From Cryptomeria japonica (Eukaryota > Streptophyta > Pinopsida > Cupressales > Cupressaceae): a DNA stretch of 64,000 nt. Each line of letters begins with the position of its first letter. The first letter of the stretch is position 1. A program made the translations under genes and the position numbers. The notes under the pieces were generated by a model. It made no database searches, was not told the origin of the DNA, and worked only from the letters and a program-made list of their open reading frames with translations. The DNA is taken from contig NC_081409.1 in the NCBI RefSeq assembly GCF_030272615.1, forward strand, positions 205,527,364-205,591,363. Direction: 5' to 3'. Positions 9,750 through 22,384 of the stretch are shown here, piece after piece.

Positions 9750-12455
9750 AATAGAGATAGGTCATTGTAGATGAGCCTTGCATGACCCTATAGGTTCAAA
9801 CGGATCGATCATATGCATCTTAGATTGCGAGAAAAAGTTCATCAAAGTTTGACAATTTTTTGGACTCAGGGCACTTGAGAGATTGTATCGGTAGGGTATG
9901 GCCCTTGACGTTATGGCGCATTGGGAGGCACAATAGGAGAATTCCTAGCACAAACCTACCCACCTAGATGTGCTCGTGATGTTGTTTTGTTCCCACAATG
10001 AACAGAATCAAATCTAGCCTATCTTGCAACTTTGCATTGCATGTCATTAACGCTTTTTGCAGCAGGTGAAAAAATGCTACCATTTGAAAATGGCTCCAAG
10101 TCATCAGAAACTGAGATAGGTTATTGTAGAAAATCCTCACATGACCCTATCAGTTCAAACAAATCAATCATATACATCCTGGATTGCGAGAAATAGCCTG
10201 TCAAAGTTTTGACAATTTTTTGGACTTAGGGCACTTGAGAGATCGCACTAGTAGGGTATACCTCTCAACATTCTGGTGCATTGGGAGGCACAACAGGAGA
10301 ATGCCTAGCGTAAACATGCCCACCTATATGTGCTTGTGATGTCAATTTGTTCCCATGATGAACAGAATCAAATCTATCATATCTTGCAACTTTGCATTGC
10401 ATGCCACTGACGGTTTTTACGACAGGTGAAAAAGGCTACCATTTGAAAATGGCTTTGAGTCATCAGATACCGAGATAGGTCAGATACCGAGAAACAGTCT
10501 TTCAAAGTTTGAAATTTTTTTGGACTCAGGGAACTTGAGAGATTGTATCAATAGGGTATGTCTCTTGACGTTCTAGTGCATTGGGAGAAACAAAAGGAGC
10601 ATGCCTAGAATAAACCTACCCAACCATACACGCTTGTGATGTTGGTTTGTGCCCATGACGAATGGAATCAAATCTATCATATCTTGCAACTTTGCATTGC
10701 ATGCCACTAACAGTTTTGTAGCAGGTGAAAAAAAGCTACCATTTGAAAATGGCTCTGAGTTGTTAGAAACTGAGATAGGTCAATGTAGACGAGCCTCATG
10801 TCACCCTATAGGTTGAAATGGATCGATCATATGCATTCTAGATTGCAAGAAACTGTTCATCAAAGTTTGACAATTTTTTGGACTTAGGGCACATGAGAGA
10901 TCTTGTCGATAGGGTATCGCTCTTGACATTTCTGGCGTATTGTGAGGCACAACAAAAGCATGCCTAGTGTAAACCTTCCCACTTGAACCCACTCATGATT
11001 TTTTTTTATGCCCATGATGAACATAATCAAATCTTGCCAATCTTGCAACTTTGCATTACATCCCACTTAGTTTTTGTAGAAGGTGAAAAAATACTACCAT
11101 TTGAAAATGGCTCTGAGTTGTCAGAAACCAAGATAGGTCATTGTAGATGAGCCTCACATGACACTATAGGTTCAAACGAATTGATTCATATGCATCCTGG
11201 AATGCGAGAAACTATCTGTCAAAGTTTGACAAGTTTTTGGATATTGGGTACTTCAGAGATCGCACTAGTAGGGTATGGCTCTCAATGTTCCAGCACATTG
11301 GGAGGCACAATAGAAGAATTCCTAGCGTAAGCATGCCCACCCGGATGTGCTCATGATGTTGTTTTGTGCCCATGATGAATGGAATCAAATCTAGCCTATC
11401 TTGCAAGTTTGCATTGCATGCCACTGACGGTTTTTGTAGTACATGAAAAAATGCTACCATTTGAAAATGGATCTGATTCGTCAGAAAATGAGAGACCTCA
11501 TTGTAGATGAGCCTCACGTGACCCTACAGGATCAAATGGATCTATCATATATGTCTTGGATTGTGAGAAATTATCCATCAAAGTTTGACAATTTTTTGAA
11601 CTCAAGGTACTTGAGAGATCGTGCTGGTAGGGTATGGCACTCAACATACCAGTGCATTGGGAGGCACAACAGGAGCATCCATAGCACAAACCTTCCAACC
11701 CAGATGCACTCATGATGTTGGTTTTTTTCCCACGATGAACGGAATCAAATCTAGCCTATCTTGCAACTTTCCATTGCATGCCACTAAGAGTTTTGAAGCA
11801 GGTGAAAAACGCTACCATTTAAAAATGGCTCTGAGTCATCAGAAACCAAGATAGATCATTGTAGACAATCCTCACATGACTCTATAGGTTCAAATGGATC
11901 GATCATATGCATCCTGGATTGCAAAAAAATTTCTATCTAAAGTTTGATAATTTTTTGGACTCAGGGCACTTGAGAGATCGCGTTGGTAGGGTATGGCTCT
12001 CAATGTTCTGGCGCATTGGGAGGCACAACAAGAGCATGCCTAGGGTAAAGCTACCCACCTAGATGTGCTCATGATGTTTGTTTGTGCCCACAACAAATGG
12101 AATCAAATCTAGCCTGTCTTGCAACTTTGCATTGCATGCCACTAGCAGTTTTTGCAGTAGGTGAAAAAAAGCTACCATTTGAAAATGGCTCCGAGTTGTC
12201 AGATACTGAGATAGGTCATTGTAAACAAGACTCACATAACCCTATAGGTTCAAATAGATTAATCATATGCATCCTTGATTGCAAGAAACTATCTGTCAAA
12301 GTTTGACAATTTTTTGGGCTCAAGGCACTTGAGAGATCGCATCGGCATGGTATGGCTCTTGACATTTTGACATGTTGAGAGGCACAACAGGAGCATACCT
12401 AGCGTACACCTTCCCACTCATATGCGCTCGTGATGTTGGTTAGTGCCCATGATGA
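9750..12455. repeat. 359-bp satellite array, eight units
   Basis: The anchor GACAATTTTTTGGACT or a variant starts at 9851, 10211, 10511, 10869, 11228, 11587, 11946 and 12305. Spacing is 358-360 bp except for one 300-bp step, where the unit near 10470 lost about 60 bp. Units share GGGAGGCACAA, CTTGCAACTTTGCATTGCAT and GAAAATGGCTCTGAGT with an estimated 8-15 percent divergence. Many units keep an open minus-strand frame with a CNAKLQDRLDL-type start, but 359 is not a multiple of three, so no frame runs through the array. It is sequence of unknown origin, possibly amplified from a coding exon. Confidence 0.92.
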
Positions 12456-13379
12456 AACTTTGACAACATTGACAACTTTGACAACAACTGAGCAGCTTTT
12501 CACATCTTTTATCCAAATGACCCCAAACTTTCACAAATGACTTCAAATGATCATTAATGGTCCCAAATCACCTTATTTAGATAAAATGGATGGAAAACAA
12601 GACAAAAACCAAAATTTGATGAAAGGAATCAAAAGAATCCAATGATCATTACTACGGATCAAATTTGACTATTACCATTGAATTTCATTTTGATTGGGAC
12701 AAGGAGTTTTGTAGGGTTAATTCAATATTTTAGAAAGGTTATCAAATCATATTCCACAATTGCAATGCTTTATATCATAGACTTTTGTTGTTTATATTCA
12801 TATTGTTGATTACATAGGTAAATATTCATTTAACTTTATAAAAGGGCAGCCACCAAATACACCGAATAGTTTGAGCAAAAATTAACCATATCAATTATAA
12901 ATAATCATTTATATATCAAAATGCACAATAATCAACACAATGAACAAATTTTGTATGTATCGAATATGCCTACCAATATCAACGAAATGCACAATAATGA
13001 ACACAATACACATTTATTGGATCAAATATCAACATTTATATATATAGAAAAAAGGCATATATGCCAAGTCAATACAAGTTTTACAAAAATGTGGCATATG
13101 CCATGTCCAAATCGATATACGATAAAAATGTAGAATATATCTACATGTATTGGTCATTCAATGACCACAACTAACACTATACGATCCTATACTTGTGGTG
13201 GATCATCAAAATCAATCCTCTTTGATGCAATATGTAGCTCTATAGATGGTTGCACAACCACAATTCAAAAGCCAAGATAGAATCTTTTTGTAGAAAATAG
13301 TTCACAATTATCATAACTATGCATTTAACCATAATTTCTTTGTAATTGAAATGTAGATTACCTCATCTATTGATCTAGA
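12456..13379. other. AT-rich, no gene seen
   Basis: Contains short direct repeats such as GACAACTTTGACAACA (12450-12490) and two copies of AAATGCACAATAATCAACAC-like sequence near 12920 and 12986. I take it as the left arm of ORF2 copy C, but could not match it to the left arm of copy A. Confidence 0.4.
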
Positions 13380-15815
13380 ATCTACTGTCTTATTTTTCTT
13401 CTCCTTGTCAATCTTAGGAGTTTTCGTAAAACACAAACTTCAAAGAATCCAAGTTATGGTTGTACCACGAAGGGGCCTATTGTAGATTAAATACAATTAA
13501 TACAATGTGCTAATATATATAGATCAAAAACACTAAAAATCTACAATATAGAGAATTAAATTGTACCAGAGCCTCAGATGCTTCTCTAGTAGTCTGAGGA
13601 GTGCTCGCCACTGATGGAGCAGTTGTGGCTATTACCTATACGAAAAATAATTAAAGATTAAATACAATTAATATAATGATAAGTATTGTAGGTTAAATAC
13701 AATTAATGCAATATATAAAATAAAAGTGTATCGGAGCTTGAGATGCTTCACTAGTACATGGAGGAGGGCTCGCCATTGATAAAGCAGCTATGGATATTTC
13801 TTGTATGAAAAATGATAAGATTATAATTTATCACAAGTTCACATGCACACATACAAATAACCATCAAATAAAGACAATAAAGTAGAGATGTATACATCTG
13901 CCCTCTCTTTATCCTCAGGCGTATCAAGTGCATTCAACAATTCTACAAAGCACAATGGCCATTGTATATAAAATAGACAAAAAACACTAATCAATCTACA
14001 AATCCCAACTAAGGAAATGTCAACCTTTTCAAACAATTGTACAATTAAAAATTTGTTCAATTACCTTCTCCCCACATTTAGGCATCGTCAAGGATTTCTT
14101 TCACTGAGGACGAGGCCTAGACACAGAGGGGGTACCCTAAAATGTAACAAAATTAACACAAGAGATATTAATAGATAATATTAGACATAATTTAACAAAT
14201 CTAAAATTAAATGAATTGCATATTCTATCAAAAGAATACATCAAATAATGTGTACAAAATACAATACCACATAGCTTTGTAGGCCAAAATCCATTGTTGA
14301 GAGCATGACATCATCAATGTGGCACATTTGGTCCCCTATCAATACCTACAAAACAAAAAATTGTCAAACATTAAAGAGAAGTAGTATATCTTATAATTTT
14401 TTTTGAATTCAAAGTACTATTCTATTTTAACATGTTACAAAATTTATACCTCAAGCGTCAAAGTTGTAGTTGCAATAACTACAGGAGGAATATCAGATGG
14501 TGTATTAAAACCCACTCCTACATCCTAAAATACATATTGTTTGTATCAATTTAAATCGATCTATACATGAAAATTTATTTACAATTATAAATTTTAAGTG
14601 ACTGATAAATAAAATGTTATGAATTCAAATCAACACACCTATGTCTGTGGCTGACTAGCAAACAACATGTCCAGCAATTCATCTATCAGTGCCACATCCT
14701 CAGTCATGTAGGTCTTACATATGCTCTCACAAATCATGCACAGATGGGACATGGAACCATCTACACTAGCCTCAACATCCATCCTTGTGCATATGCTTGA
14801 GCAAGTGGGACACACATGCTCAATGGGTTGACCAACGCTAGTTGCCTCAGCTAATGGATCATCATCCTGGCCAAGAGGGTGTGCTAACTATATCCCATGC
14901 TGGATGATTGCATCAGTCAATGTTGTGGCCACCTGAAAAGTCTCTATCTCCATCGACTCTTTCAGGGCTACTGGGACCGTCACATGCACCTTGGGTTTGG
15001 GTGCTTGGGGGCGATGACTCTGCAGATCTAATACCCTACGGGCTCTAGGTCTACCTTGGGTAGAGCCGCCACCTCTACCATGAAACTCTCTCATATCAAA
15101 ATAATTAGGCCGCTCATTGAGGACACTCACAATATACTTTCCTCAAAAAATATAATGGAACCTCAAAATTATTACAAGGTGGTTCGTCAAAGACAATCCA
15201 CCGCCTATTCCAAAAAAGATTCTTTATCTGCACATTGGTATACCAATGTATGGGAAACCTCTTTGCATTAAGAGGTAAGGACTCACCAGTTCTAGGATCA
15301 ACAAAAAGAGCACATATTTGTGCTTTACTTGTGTTTTTTCTTTTCACTGCATCATATGATAACCCATCAGCATAATAAGTGTGACACCTATCCCCATAGT
15401 TTCCCCATTTTGTAATCTAACTCGAAACTACAGTGGCACCACTAGCCAATGTTTCTAGGCTGGTGGCAAGGGATAAATGATGCTCAAGCTCAGATGTTTT
15501 CAATCTAGCAATCAGTCTATTTTTTTAGCAGTGTTTTGTCCTAACTGATTAAGCAAATCCTCTTGTGTAGTTGTTGTATGGTCTAAAGGAGGAGTTGGAG
15601 GTGTATCCTGAGGATTTTGCTATGAGTTTTGTTGGGGATTTTTCTGTGGGTTTTGAGGTGCATCTTGTTGTGGCTCTGGATTTTCAGAATCTGATATTGG
15701 TAACAAAAAATAAAAATAACTAATCAAAATCAATGAAATTAAATTGAAAACATAAATAAAATTTTATCAAATGTGCAAAATAAACAAAAAAAATGCGTAA
15801 CCAACCTCTTTCCAT
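13380..15815 (-). pseudogene. transposon accessory ORF2, copy C (multi-exon, decayed)
   Basis: A paralogue of the gene at 3320-5819. Exon 1 is 15815 to about 15806 (ATGGAAAGAG before GTTGGT). Exon 2 is 15690-14639, after an ATATCAG acceptor. Exon 1 gives three codons plus one base, the same phase as copy A (six codons plus one base), so the coding joins agree. Exon 2 carries DHTTTQEDLLNQLGQN, AQICALFVDPRTGESLPLN, WNRRWIVFDEPPCNN and EVPLYFLRKVYCE, matching copy A line by line. It continues with NYFDMREFHGRGGG and an LDLQSHRPQAPKPKVHVTV segment. Later exon-like blocks lie near 14520-14455, 14340-14270, 14140-14065, 13970-13895, 13805-13736 and 13635-13565. The last two are the tandem 69-bp exon (VIATTAPSVASTPQTT). 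Stops and a frameshift near 15120 make it inactive. No transposase gene accompanies this copy. Confidence 0.65.
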
Positions 15816-15829
15816 GGCGTTTGGGTGTG

Positions 15830-16156
15830 AAAATACATAGCCCATGCGTGGTTTGGAAGAAAAAAAACCCTTAAACTTTCTCTCGGCTGCAGGTAAAATG
15901 ATACATCCGATTGTGAAAAAAATAATTTATTGAGAGGGACTGTGTACGCGGTCTTTTACGAACTAAAACCGTGTGCGGGGTCCTAGTTCCTAAAGGACCA
16001 CGTACGCGGTTTTGTCCCTTTAGGCTCAGGCACAACGAACCGAACCACGTATGGAGTTTTTTTAAAATTTAAAATCATGAATGTAGTTGCTATTTTTTCA
16101 ACTTTTTTTTGGTGTGTCCACTTTTTTGCACACCATCTTGGTGTGCACAAAAGTGG
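15830..16156. repeat. terminal/promoter repeats of transposon copy C
   Basis: Near 15964-16013 an imperfect inverted repeat pairs AAAACCGTGTGCGGGGTCCT with AAGGACCACGTACGCGGTTT across about 8 bases (3 mismatches in 20). Each arm is itself a GC palindrome of the type seen at 2085-2300. At 16118-16134 and 16140-16156 a second palindrome has 17-bp arms with one mismatch (CCACTTTTTTGCACACC) around ATCTT. Its right arm runs into the PPR-like frame, so the element ends here or very close. Confidence 0.7.
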
Positions 16157-16372
16157 ACATTGAACTGTTTGACAAAGTACCTCAAAGAAATGTTGTATGA
16201 AGGAATTCAATGATTACAACACAAACTGTATTTGTTGAAAAGGGTTTAGAAACTTTTAAGCAAATGCAATTGGCAAGTGTAGATGCAGACTGCACAACAT
16301 TTCTTAGTGTAATTTCTATTTGTGCAAAATGTGAGCTCTTGAACACGATGTTGACATTGATCAAAGCATAAA
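16150..16372 (+). pseudogene. PPR repeat gene fragment
   Basis: The frame reads KVDIELFDKVPQRNVV, a stop where Ser-Trp is normally found, RNSMIT, then VEKGLETFKQMQLASVDADC and TTFLSVISICAKCELL. This is the standard plant pentatricopeptide pattern: LFD-MPQRNVVSWN-MI, then ETF-QMQL-GV-PD--TF. PPR proteins bind organelle RNA. Only about two repeats remain, with a stop at about 16198, so it is a dead fragment. It begins at the edge of transposon copy C, which suggests either insertion into a PPR pseudogene or capture of a piece. Confidence 0.7.
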
Positions 16373-17076
16373 AAATTGAAATGAAAATATGTCTAAACCT
16401 TTAGGGATTTCTTCCTATGAGATGATGAAATTTGAATGTTATGTTGCAGCATTCAATGATGTGGATAGTATCTTTTCTTGCCCAAATGATGTCAAGGACC
16501 TGAATGTTGGGAATGTGAAGCCCAATGGTCACATGACCTTTTGCATTCCCCATCTCTTCATTTGATAACTGAATATGAATGTATAAATGACTGGGTGCAG
16601 TCTATGTATGGTGCATTGAGATATTGATTAATAGAGAGAGTTCCCTACTTGAGAGTGGATGTAGCCTATATGGTGAACCACTATAAATCTCATTGTCTCG
16701 TGTCTTTTATTTGTGTTATTTTCTTTCTCCTATTTTATATTGTTTACAAGTTTTTTCTCTGCTCGTTTAAATTAACACTGAAGAACAAGATATAGGGCAT
16801 TTATTTGTTAGAGTACTTTGTGAGGCACTGCAATGAAACCAAGATAGGTAAATATCAGTGTTAGTCTCTTGTTTTCTTTCATCTTAAAGTTTCAAACCAA
16901 CTAGATTAGGTACAAACCCAGACATTCCCCTGCCTTTATATATGTAATGAGAATTTGTGCCACTCATACACATACTTGACACTATAATATTATTTTTTGC
17001 TTTTATGAATTTTCTCTTTCCATTTAAAAATATTCTCTCTTTGTGCTCTGCCTCAAATACCGTGTTCTTCTATTAG
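16373..17076. other. no gene assigned
   Basis: One plus-strand frame near 16391-16560 (EMMKFECYVAAFNDVDS onward) looks partly coding, but I cannot place it. A stretch near 16750-16840 ending in AAGATAG/GTAAAT could be an upstream exon of the stress-protein-like exon that follows. Confidence 0.3.
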
Positions 17077-17195
17077 CTTGCATGTGAAGCGTGGATCAAA
17101 GGAGGAGATCCAAAGGAGGTGATTTGGAATGAAGTCAAAAGATTGCATCCAGATATTCTAGTGATTGGCAACCGTTACCTTAGTCGACTTGAGAA
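17077..17195 (+). pseudogene. universal stress protein-like exon
   Basis: After a TATTAG acceptor the frame reads ACEAWIKGGDPKEVIWNEV, then KRLHPDILVIGNRYLSRLEK, and meets GTAAGC. GDPKEVI----V--L--DILV-G-R--S-L-K is the ATP-binding C-terminal half of plant universal stress proteins (PHOS32 type). The usual G-S-R-G of the nucleotide loop is GNRY here. No matching last exon (the GTVS-Y---CPV part) was found in the next 800 bp and upstream exons are uncertain, so I treat it as an isolated exon or pseudogene fragment. Confidence 0.6.
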
Positions 17196-17199
17196 GTAA

Positions 17200-18830
17200 G
17201 CAAGAGAGTTCTGCTTATTGTCCATCTCTTCTTGGGCCTAGATTTCTCTTTGTTTTTAGTTGACATACATTTTTCAAGATTAACAATATATCAACTTTAA
17301 ATCCATAAAAGAGCCACTTAAAATAATTTAAAAATTTATAGCGAAGCAAAAACTTGGAATAGAATTTTAACAATTTTCTAGGTAGAATACTTCTCGATAA
17401 CATTTAGAATGTGAAAATAGAGATTGAAACAAGAACCTATTGCCAAAGCAGGAATTTTTTCCGCAGAAATGCTAACATTGGTAGTTTTAACTTTATGCCT
17501 CGATTTTGCACCCACTGGAAGCATAAAATGCCCTTGGAATATATATATATCCTGTCAATCTGCAACAATTTTCTCTCTATCTGCATAAAAGAATAAAACT
17601 ATAAAACATGCTGCGAAAGGCAGAAAGGAAAGCTATTATTTCTAGGTGTACTGTATGTGATTTAAATGCTAAAAGTCAGTAGACAGCAAATGACATGTTA
17701 TCCTTTCTTCCTTAACAAAATATTAGGTACATTAGCACAGAAAATGACGTTGGTGGCGGATTGTTGGCTTCATTACTTACAGTTGACTAACATTCTCTAA
17801 ACTTAATATGTTGCTTAATGTGTGAGGTTTAAGAATAGCCAGCCTATTGAAAAATGCACCGGTGCACATTATTTGCTTCCGCATAAGATTTGCATGCAGG
17901 CCGCTGCAAAATCCATTGCTTGCCTTTTCAAAGGATTGGCGTTCTCTCCTCACATCTGCATTTTTCCTGACATCTGCCACCACGTCTCATTCATTGCGTG
18001 TTCTGTGTTCTCGTAATCCTGAAAACAAGTGGCTGATGACTTGCAGCCACAAATGAAACAAGGAATGCACAAATGAAACAAGGAATGCAAAGTATTTTTT
18101 TATATAATAATTTTTGGTAGAAAATATTGGCGAACCTTGGAAAATAATAAGAGTATGCATTACTTACTATTGCAAATCCTTTCATTAAAAAAAATAGTTT
18201 TTAAAAGAAAAATAGAGACCTGAAGGTGGAAATCATTAATGAGTTTACGGGGTAGACTCTACTTTATTTAGTTTCCACCATTAATTTAAAATAATCTAAT
18301 AGCCCTCTTTGTATTTTGTGAGATAAAATTTACAACAATTTGTAATACTAATGGGGCAAAAAATTGCTTTTAGACCATTGATTTTCATTGTTGTCAACAA
18401 TACAAAAGCAATTTCAACCCCCATGAGCATTACAACTTGTATGTACAATTTACTTCATGGAATACAATGAAGATCATTAGATTATATTTTAAATCAATGC
18501 TGGCAACTAAAGATTGTTGATAACCCTAAAGTAACTAATAATTATGATATATTATTGGCAAATTAGTTTAGATTTCATAATAAATTATAAAATGTTGGCG
18601 AATCTAATCAAATATTGTGGCGCATCTGAGTTAAAAAAATTAATAAAATAAATACTCTGGTGATTTGAATAACACTAAAATAAAAGTTTGTAAAAATGTG
18701 GCGATTTGGGTCAACTTAAAAGTTGAACTTATTAGCCAAATTTTGATTCTCAAATTTCAAAAAATAGCCAATTGACGAATATTAGCCACTAAAAAAATCA
18801 CTAAATTTTTTACTTGTGTTGCACGAATTT
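17200..18830. other. no gene seen
   Basis: AT-rich intergenic sequence. It contains a dispersed repeat at 17778-17835 and a short tandem pair of ACAAATGAAACAAGGAATGC at about 18050-18088. Nothing else stands out. Confidence 0.4.
17778..17835. repeat. dispersed 58-bp repeat, copy 1
   Basis: AGTTGACTAACATTCTCTAA and the following TTAATATGTTGCTTA match 40921-40978 with few differences, in the same orientation. The second copy lies upstream of the peroxidase pseudogene. Family unknown. Confidence 0.7.
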
Positions 18831-18839
18831 ATTTAGTGA

Positions 18840-20600
18840 GGTGGTATCCAATTGCTTCTTCAAGCTCTTATCTTTATCCTTGAGAACTTGTAAAACTTTT
18901 GATGCAAACTTGATCTCATGTTTTTTCATGTCAACTAAATCATAACTAATTATTCAATTTACAAAATAATATATATTATTGAGCTAGATTTTCATATTTC
19001 TTCTTGTTCCTATGGGATCCTTTATGTATAAAAGTTAATTAGATCCCTCATGGAGGCTATTAACATGATAGTTTTCAATGGAATCATCATCATCTAGTGG
19101 TACAACCCCATTCTTCACTAAATCTTGAGGTGACATTTTATGTGCTTCCATTACTAGTCAAAGTTCTTGTTGATACAAGTCATCTTCTTTCCTAAAGATA
19201 TAGAAATGAATTCATTGTCTCACTTAATTGAATAATTTGTTCATGAAATTTACAAGCATATATTATAGATTTTTACAAGTTTTATACAAAAATGTATCAA
19301 TCCAAATATCAATTTCTTCATACCTTGTAAAGTATCTACCTCATCCTTTGACATAAAAAATAGAATATAAGTAGAATTACTAGGCAATGGAGACCCCAAA
19401 TTTATCATTTTTTTTACAAAATCTCTCAACTAAATTCCATCTGCACTTTGAGTTATCCCTTGGTTTATTGATCCTTATCAATTCTCAACTCGAAAGATTC
19501 TATAATTGTATCTAGAGAATCTACCTCTTCCTCCCTCGCTTTCCTAGCCATATTGACTTGGCTTTCCTAATAATTCCAAAGAGCCATTTCTCTAGAATCC
19601 TTGTCAACTATCGGTGCTCATTTATTTTAGAAATCATTTCTCTATTTTGGTTCATTCAGATTGCCTAGAAGACCTTGGGTTTCTTTTAGAGATTTTCCTT
19701 ATTTATCATAGCAATCACCACCTCAAAGTCTAAAGGCTTTATTTCTATGTTTCTCCTTTTGGAAGCAAAATCCAACTTAAGATAAGTTAGACCAATAAGT
19801 ACATCCTGCATATTTGTATCTGAGATGAACTATTGTTAGTGTAGTAGTGGGATAGGAAAACATAGTTTTTTTTAATTATCAAGGACTGGGAGGAGGAGTT
19901 TGAATTGATGTTTGCTTCTTTTGAGGAATCTAAAGAGTAAATAATGCTACATCCTACTGAGGAGGACTCTTAAAAGGAAACTGATTTCCCTATTGATGAC
20001 CACAAAATGTTTCATTGTATTCTTAGTGGTCAATTCAACCTTCATTGATCCACCTCCATCATTCCTTCTCAATCCTCAAGATAAATAGTCTCATTTGAGA
20101 CTAAGTCTTAATTTTAGGGGATTGACGTGTTTGGAAGATCCGTTCTCCTTTTCGTAACTATTCTTCCACTTTCTTCATCATCTTAGTAGTTTTATCTTCA
20201 GTTGCATCATACTTCTAAACTTTTGATGATGTTGGTGCAATAGAAATTGGTGTTCCAAATGGTTTCATCTTAGCAAGTGGAGAAAGGATAATTTTAGAAG
20301 TAGTGGATGACCCAAATTGGGCTCTCATCACTTGGTTAACTTATATAGTGAAGAATTTAGAAGTACAATAATTGGCCTATCAAGGTGAGCTTGTCCTAAT
20401 GGAGTGGATCCAAACCCTCCAATTACCCTTGCATTAATAGCCTCTTTCATTTTATGAGCCTTGTCAAAATATTTATTCATTTTGTCCTTAAGAGGATCTG
20501 TTTTCTTGATTTTGGTCCTCTTCTATGCTAAAGGATGATCACTCTTCTACTTCCTCTTCTTCTCTTTCCCTTTTCCCATCTTATCCTTTTGGAATTGCAA
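18840..20600 (-). pseudogene. degraded coding-like tract, unknown
   Basis: Read on the minus strand, several short open stretches look protein-like: KMNKYFDKAHKMKEAINARV and GGFGSTPLGQAHLDRPIIVL near 20480-20340, KAREEEVDSLDTIIESFELR near 19540, MEAHKMSPQDLVKNGVVPLD near 19150, and KFASKVLQVLKDKDKSLKKQ near 18910. They are charged and helical and separated by stops and frameshifts. They could be remnants of one gene or of a retroelement gag. I cannot name the family. Confidence 0.3.
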
Positions 20601-20710
20601 CCACCCCAATGAGTAGTTTTTCAATTTTTCAAAGTGGATTTTAGAAAATACATTTTATAATGGCTTTGTCACAATTGAAATATATTAGAATCTGTGTGAA
20701 AATAGACTAC

Positions 20711-22347
20711 TGATAGGGTTTACCTAGCATGCTCAACACATCACCTAGCTAGTGTTGCTCAATTCCACCAACTCACCAGGCCTAGTTGCACTCTAGACCT
20801 CCAAGTCCTTCTCAATCTCATATAGGGATTTATTCTTGACCTTTCTAAGGTGTATGCTTCAGTTGTTTTGGTTAGGAACCCTACAAATTTCCAATGCTTC
20901 TCAGGTGCTCAATTATGGCTTCTTGGCTTCAACTTGTCAAACTAACCTCCTATTGTTGTGAGATGATGCAGAGGTGTGGAGGTGTCTACTAACAATTTTT
21001 ATATGCATTTGGGGTCTATTAGTGCTTGCAATCATTAGGTTTCTTATCGACTTCAAAATCTTGCCTAGAAAAGGGCTACAAGGAATGAGCCCCAATTAGG
21101 CCTCCAAATCCGGTTTTCTAGGGCTTGAAGGGAAATGATTCAATGGACCCCCAAATAAGTTGGATTTTATTCAAAGATACACCTATACCTAAAGGATTTT
21201 TGTGGTTTTGGCCCCTGGTCTTACCGTACAATGTATGAACCCCAAAATGAAGGTTTTCAAGGGTTTACTAGGCCTTTAACTGGCAGTGAATGAACAAGTT
21301 GGGGTTTTGGTATCAAAAGGCTTTATCAAAGCTTCTCCCTGCATATACAACTCTTCCCCAACTCCATGGACCCCTCCAAACTCTGAAATGGTGATTTGGC
21401 ACACACCCCTGTACTTAGCACTTCATTTTCACCTTATTTACTCTAGTCGGGTTGCTCTTGGACTCGCCTAGAATAAGGTGACAGTCATACTTAAACTCCT
21501 CTCCAGCACTTGAACCTGCATATGTACAATTTACATATGGTTTCCTACCATCTCCCAACTAGCCGTGATGGCAGCACGTGTGGAACTCTTGGGGCAACCA
21601 TATTTACAAGAAAACTACTATATACAAGCCAAAATTGGTTGTTTGCAAACTTGAACAAGAAAAAACCAATGAACATTATTTACAAGACTCTAAATTGAAC
21701 TAACACCACAATAAAACACAAGAGTAACTCAATCCATTTCTATATCAATGGATTCAATCCATATTTAGTTGCAAAAAGAGTAAAATCAAGCCAAAATGTT
21801 GCCAAGAAGACTAAAAATGAGTAGTTTCAGTTGTTGAACTTACATCACACACTTCTCCAACCTTGGTAAACATGCAAGAGAGGTTATATATAGGTTTCAC
21901 ACATGTAGATTCCTCCTAGGGTGTTGGACAATCCCTAACTCCACTGCTAACCAATTTAGGATAAAAGTTGTCATGACAACTTTTGAGTCATGACAACTTT
22001 TTGTAACTTTGTGATTTTTGCACTTTTGGTTTCTCCAACCTATAAGACCTATTCCAAGTCATCACATATGAATTTTCAAACATGTCTAAGACCTAATTAA
22101 CCCTCCCTAATTCTTATACCAATTTTTGACACTTTTGACCTTCAAGAAGGTCAACTACCTACTCAAACCCACTATTTACACAAAAATGCAAACCTAAGAA
22201 GAATGACCTCAACCTAGGCCTAAATTGACACAAAATACTAACTCTTGAACCCTCTTGGATTCCTTATTCACTACTGACTTGGCTAGGGTTAGTACAAGCC
22301 AAAATTGTGAAATCTAATTTGCCTAAGTCCTAGGTGCTCCTACACCA
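20711..22347 (-). repeat. 3' LTR of Ty3 element (element sense)
   Basis: 1637 bp. The purine-rich tract TTGTTTGGGAGAA lies directly inside it (22348-22360, minus strand) as the plus-strand primer site. The outer edge abuts ACTAC at 20706-20710. Confidence 0.95.
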
Positions 22348-22384
22348 TTCTCCCAAACAAAAGAAGATCATGTCACCTCTTTGG

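Noticed and set aside
10801-12306. Several 60-100 codon frames in the 359-bp satellite
   Set aside because: They recur once per unit in different frames because 359 is not divisible by three; shared text reflects repeat identity, not separate genes.
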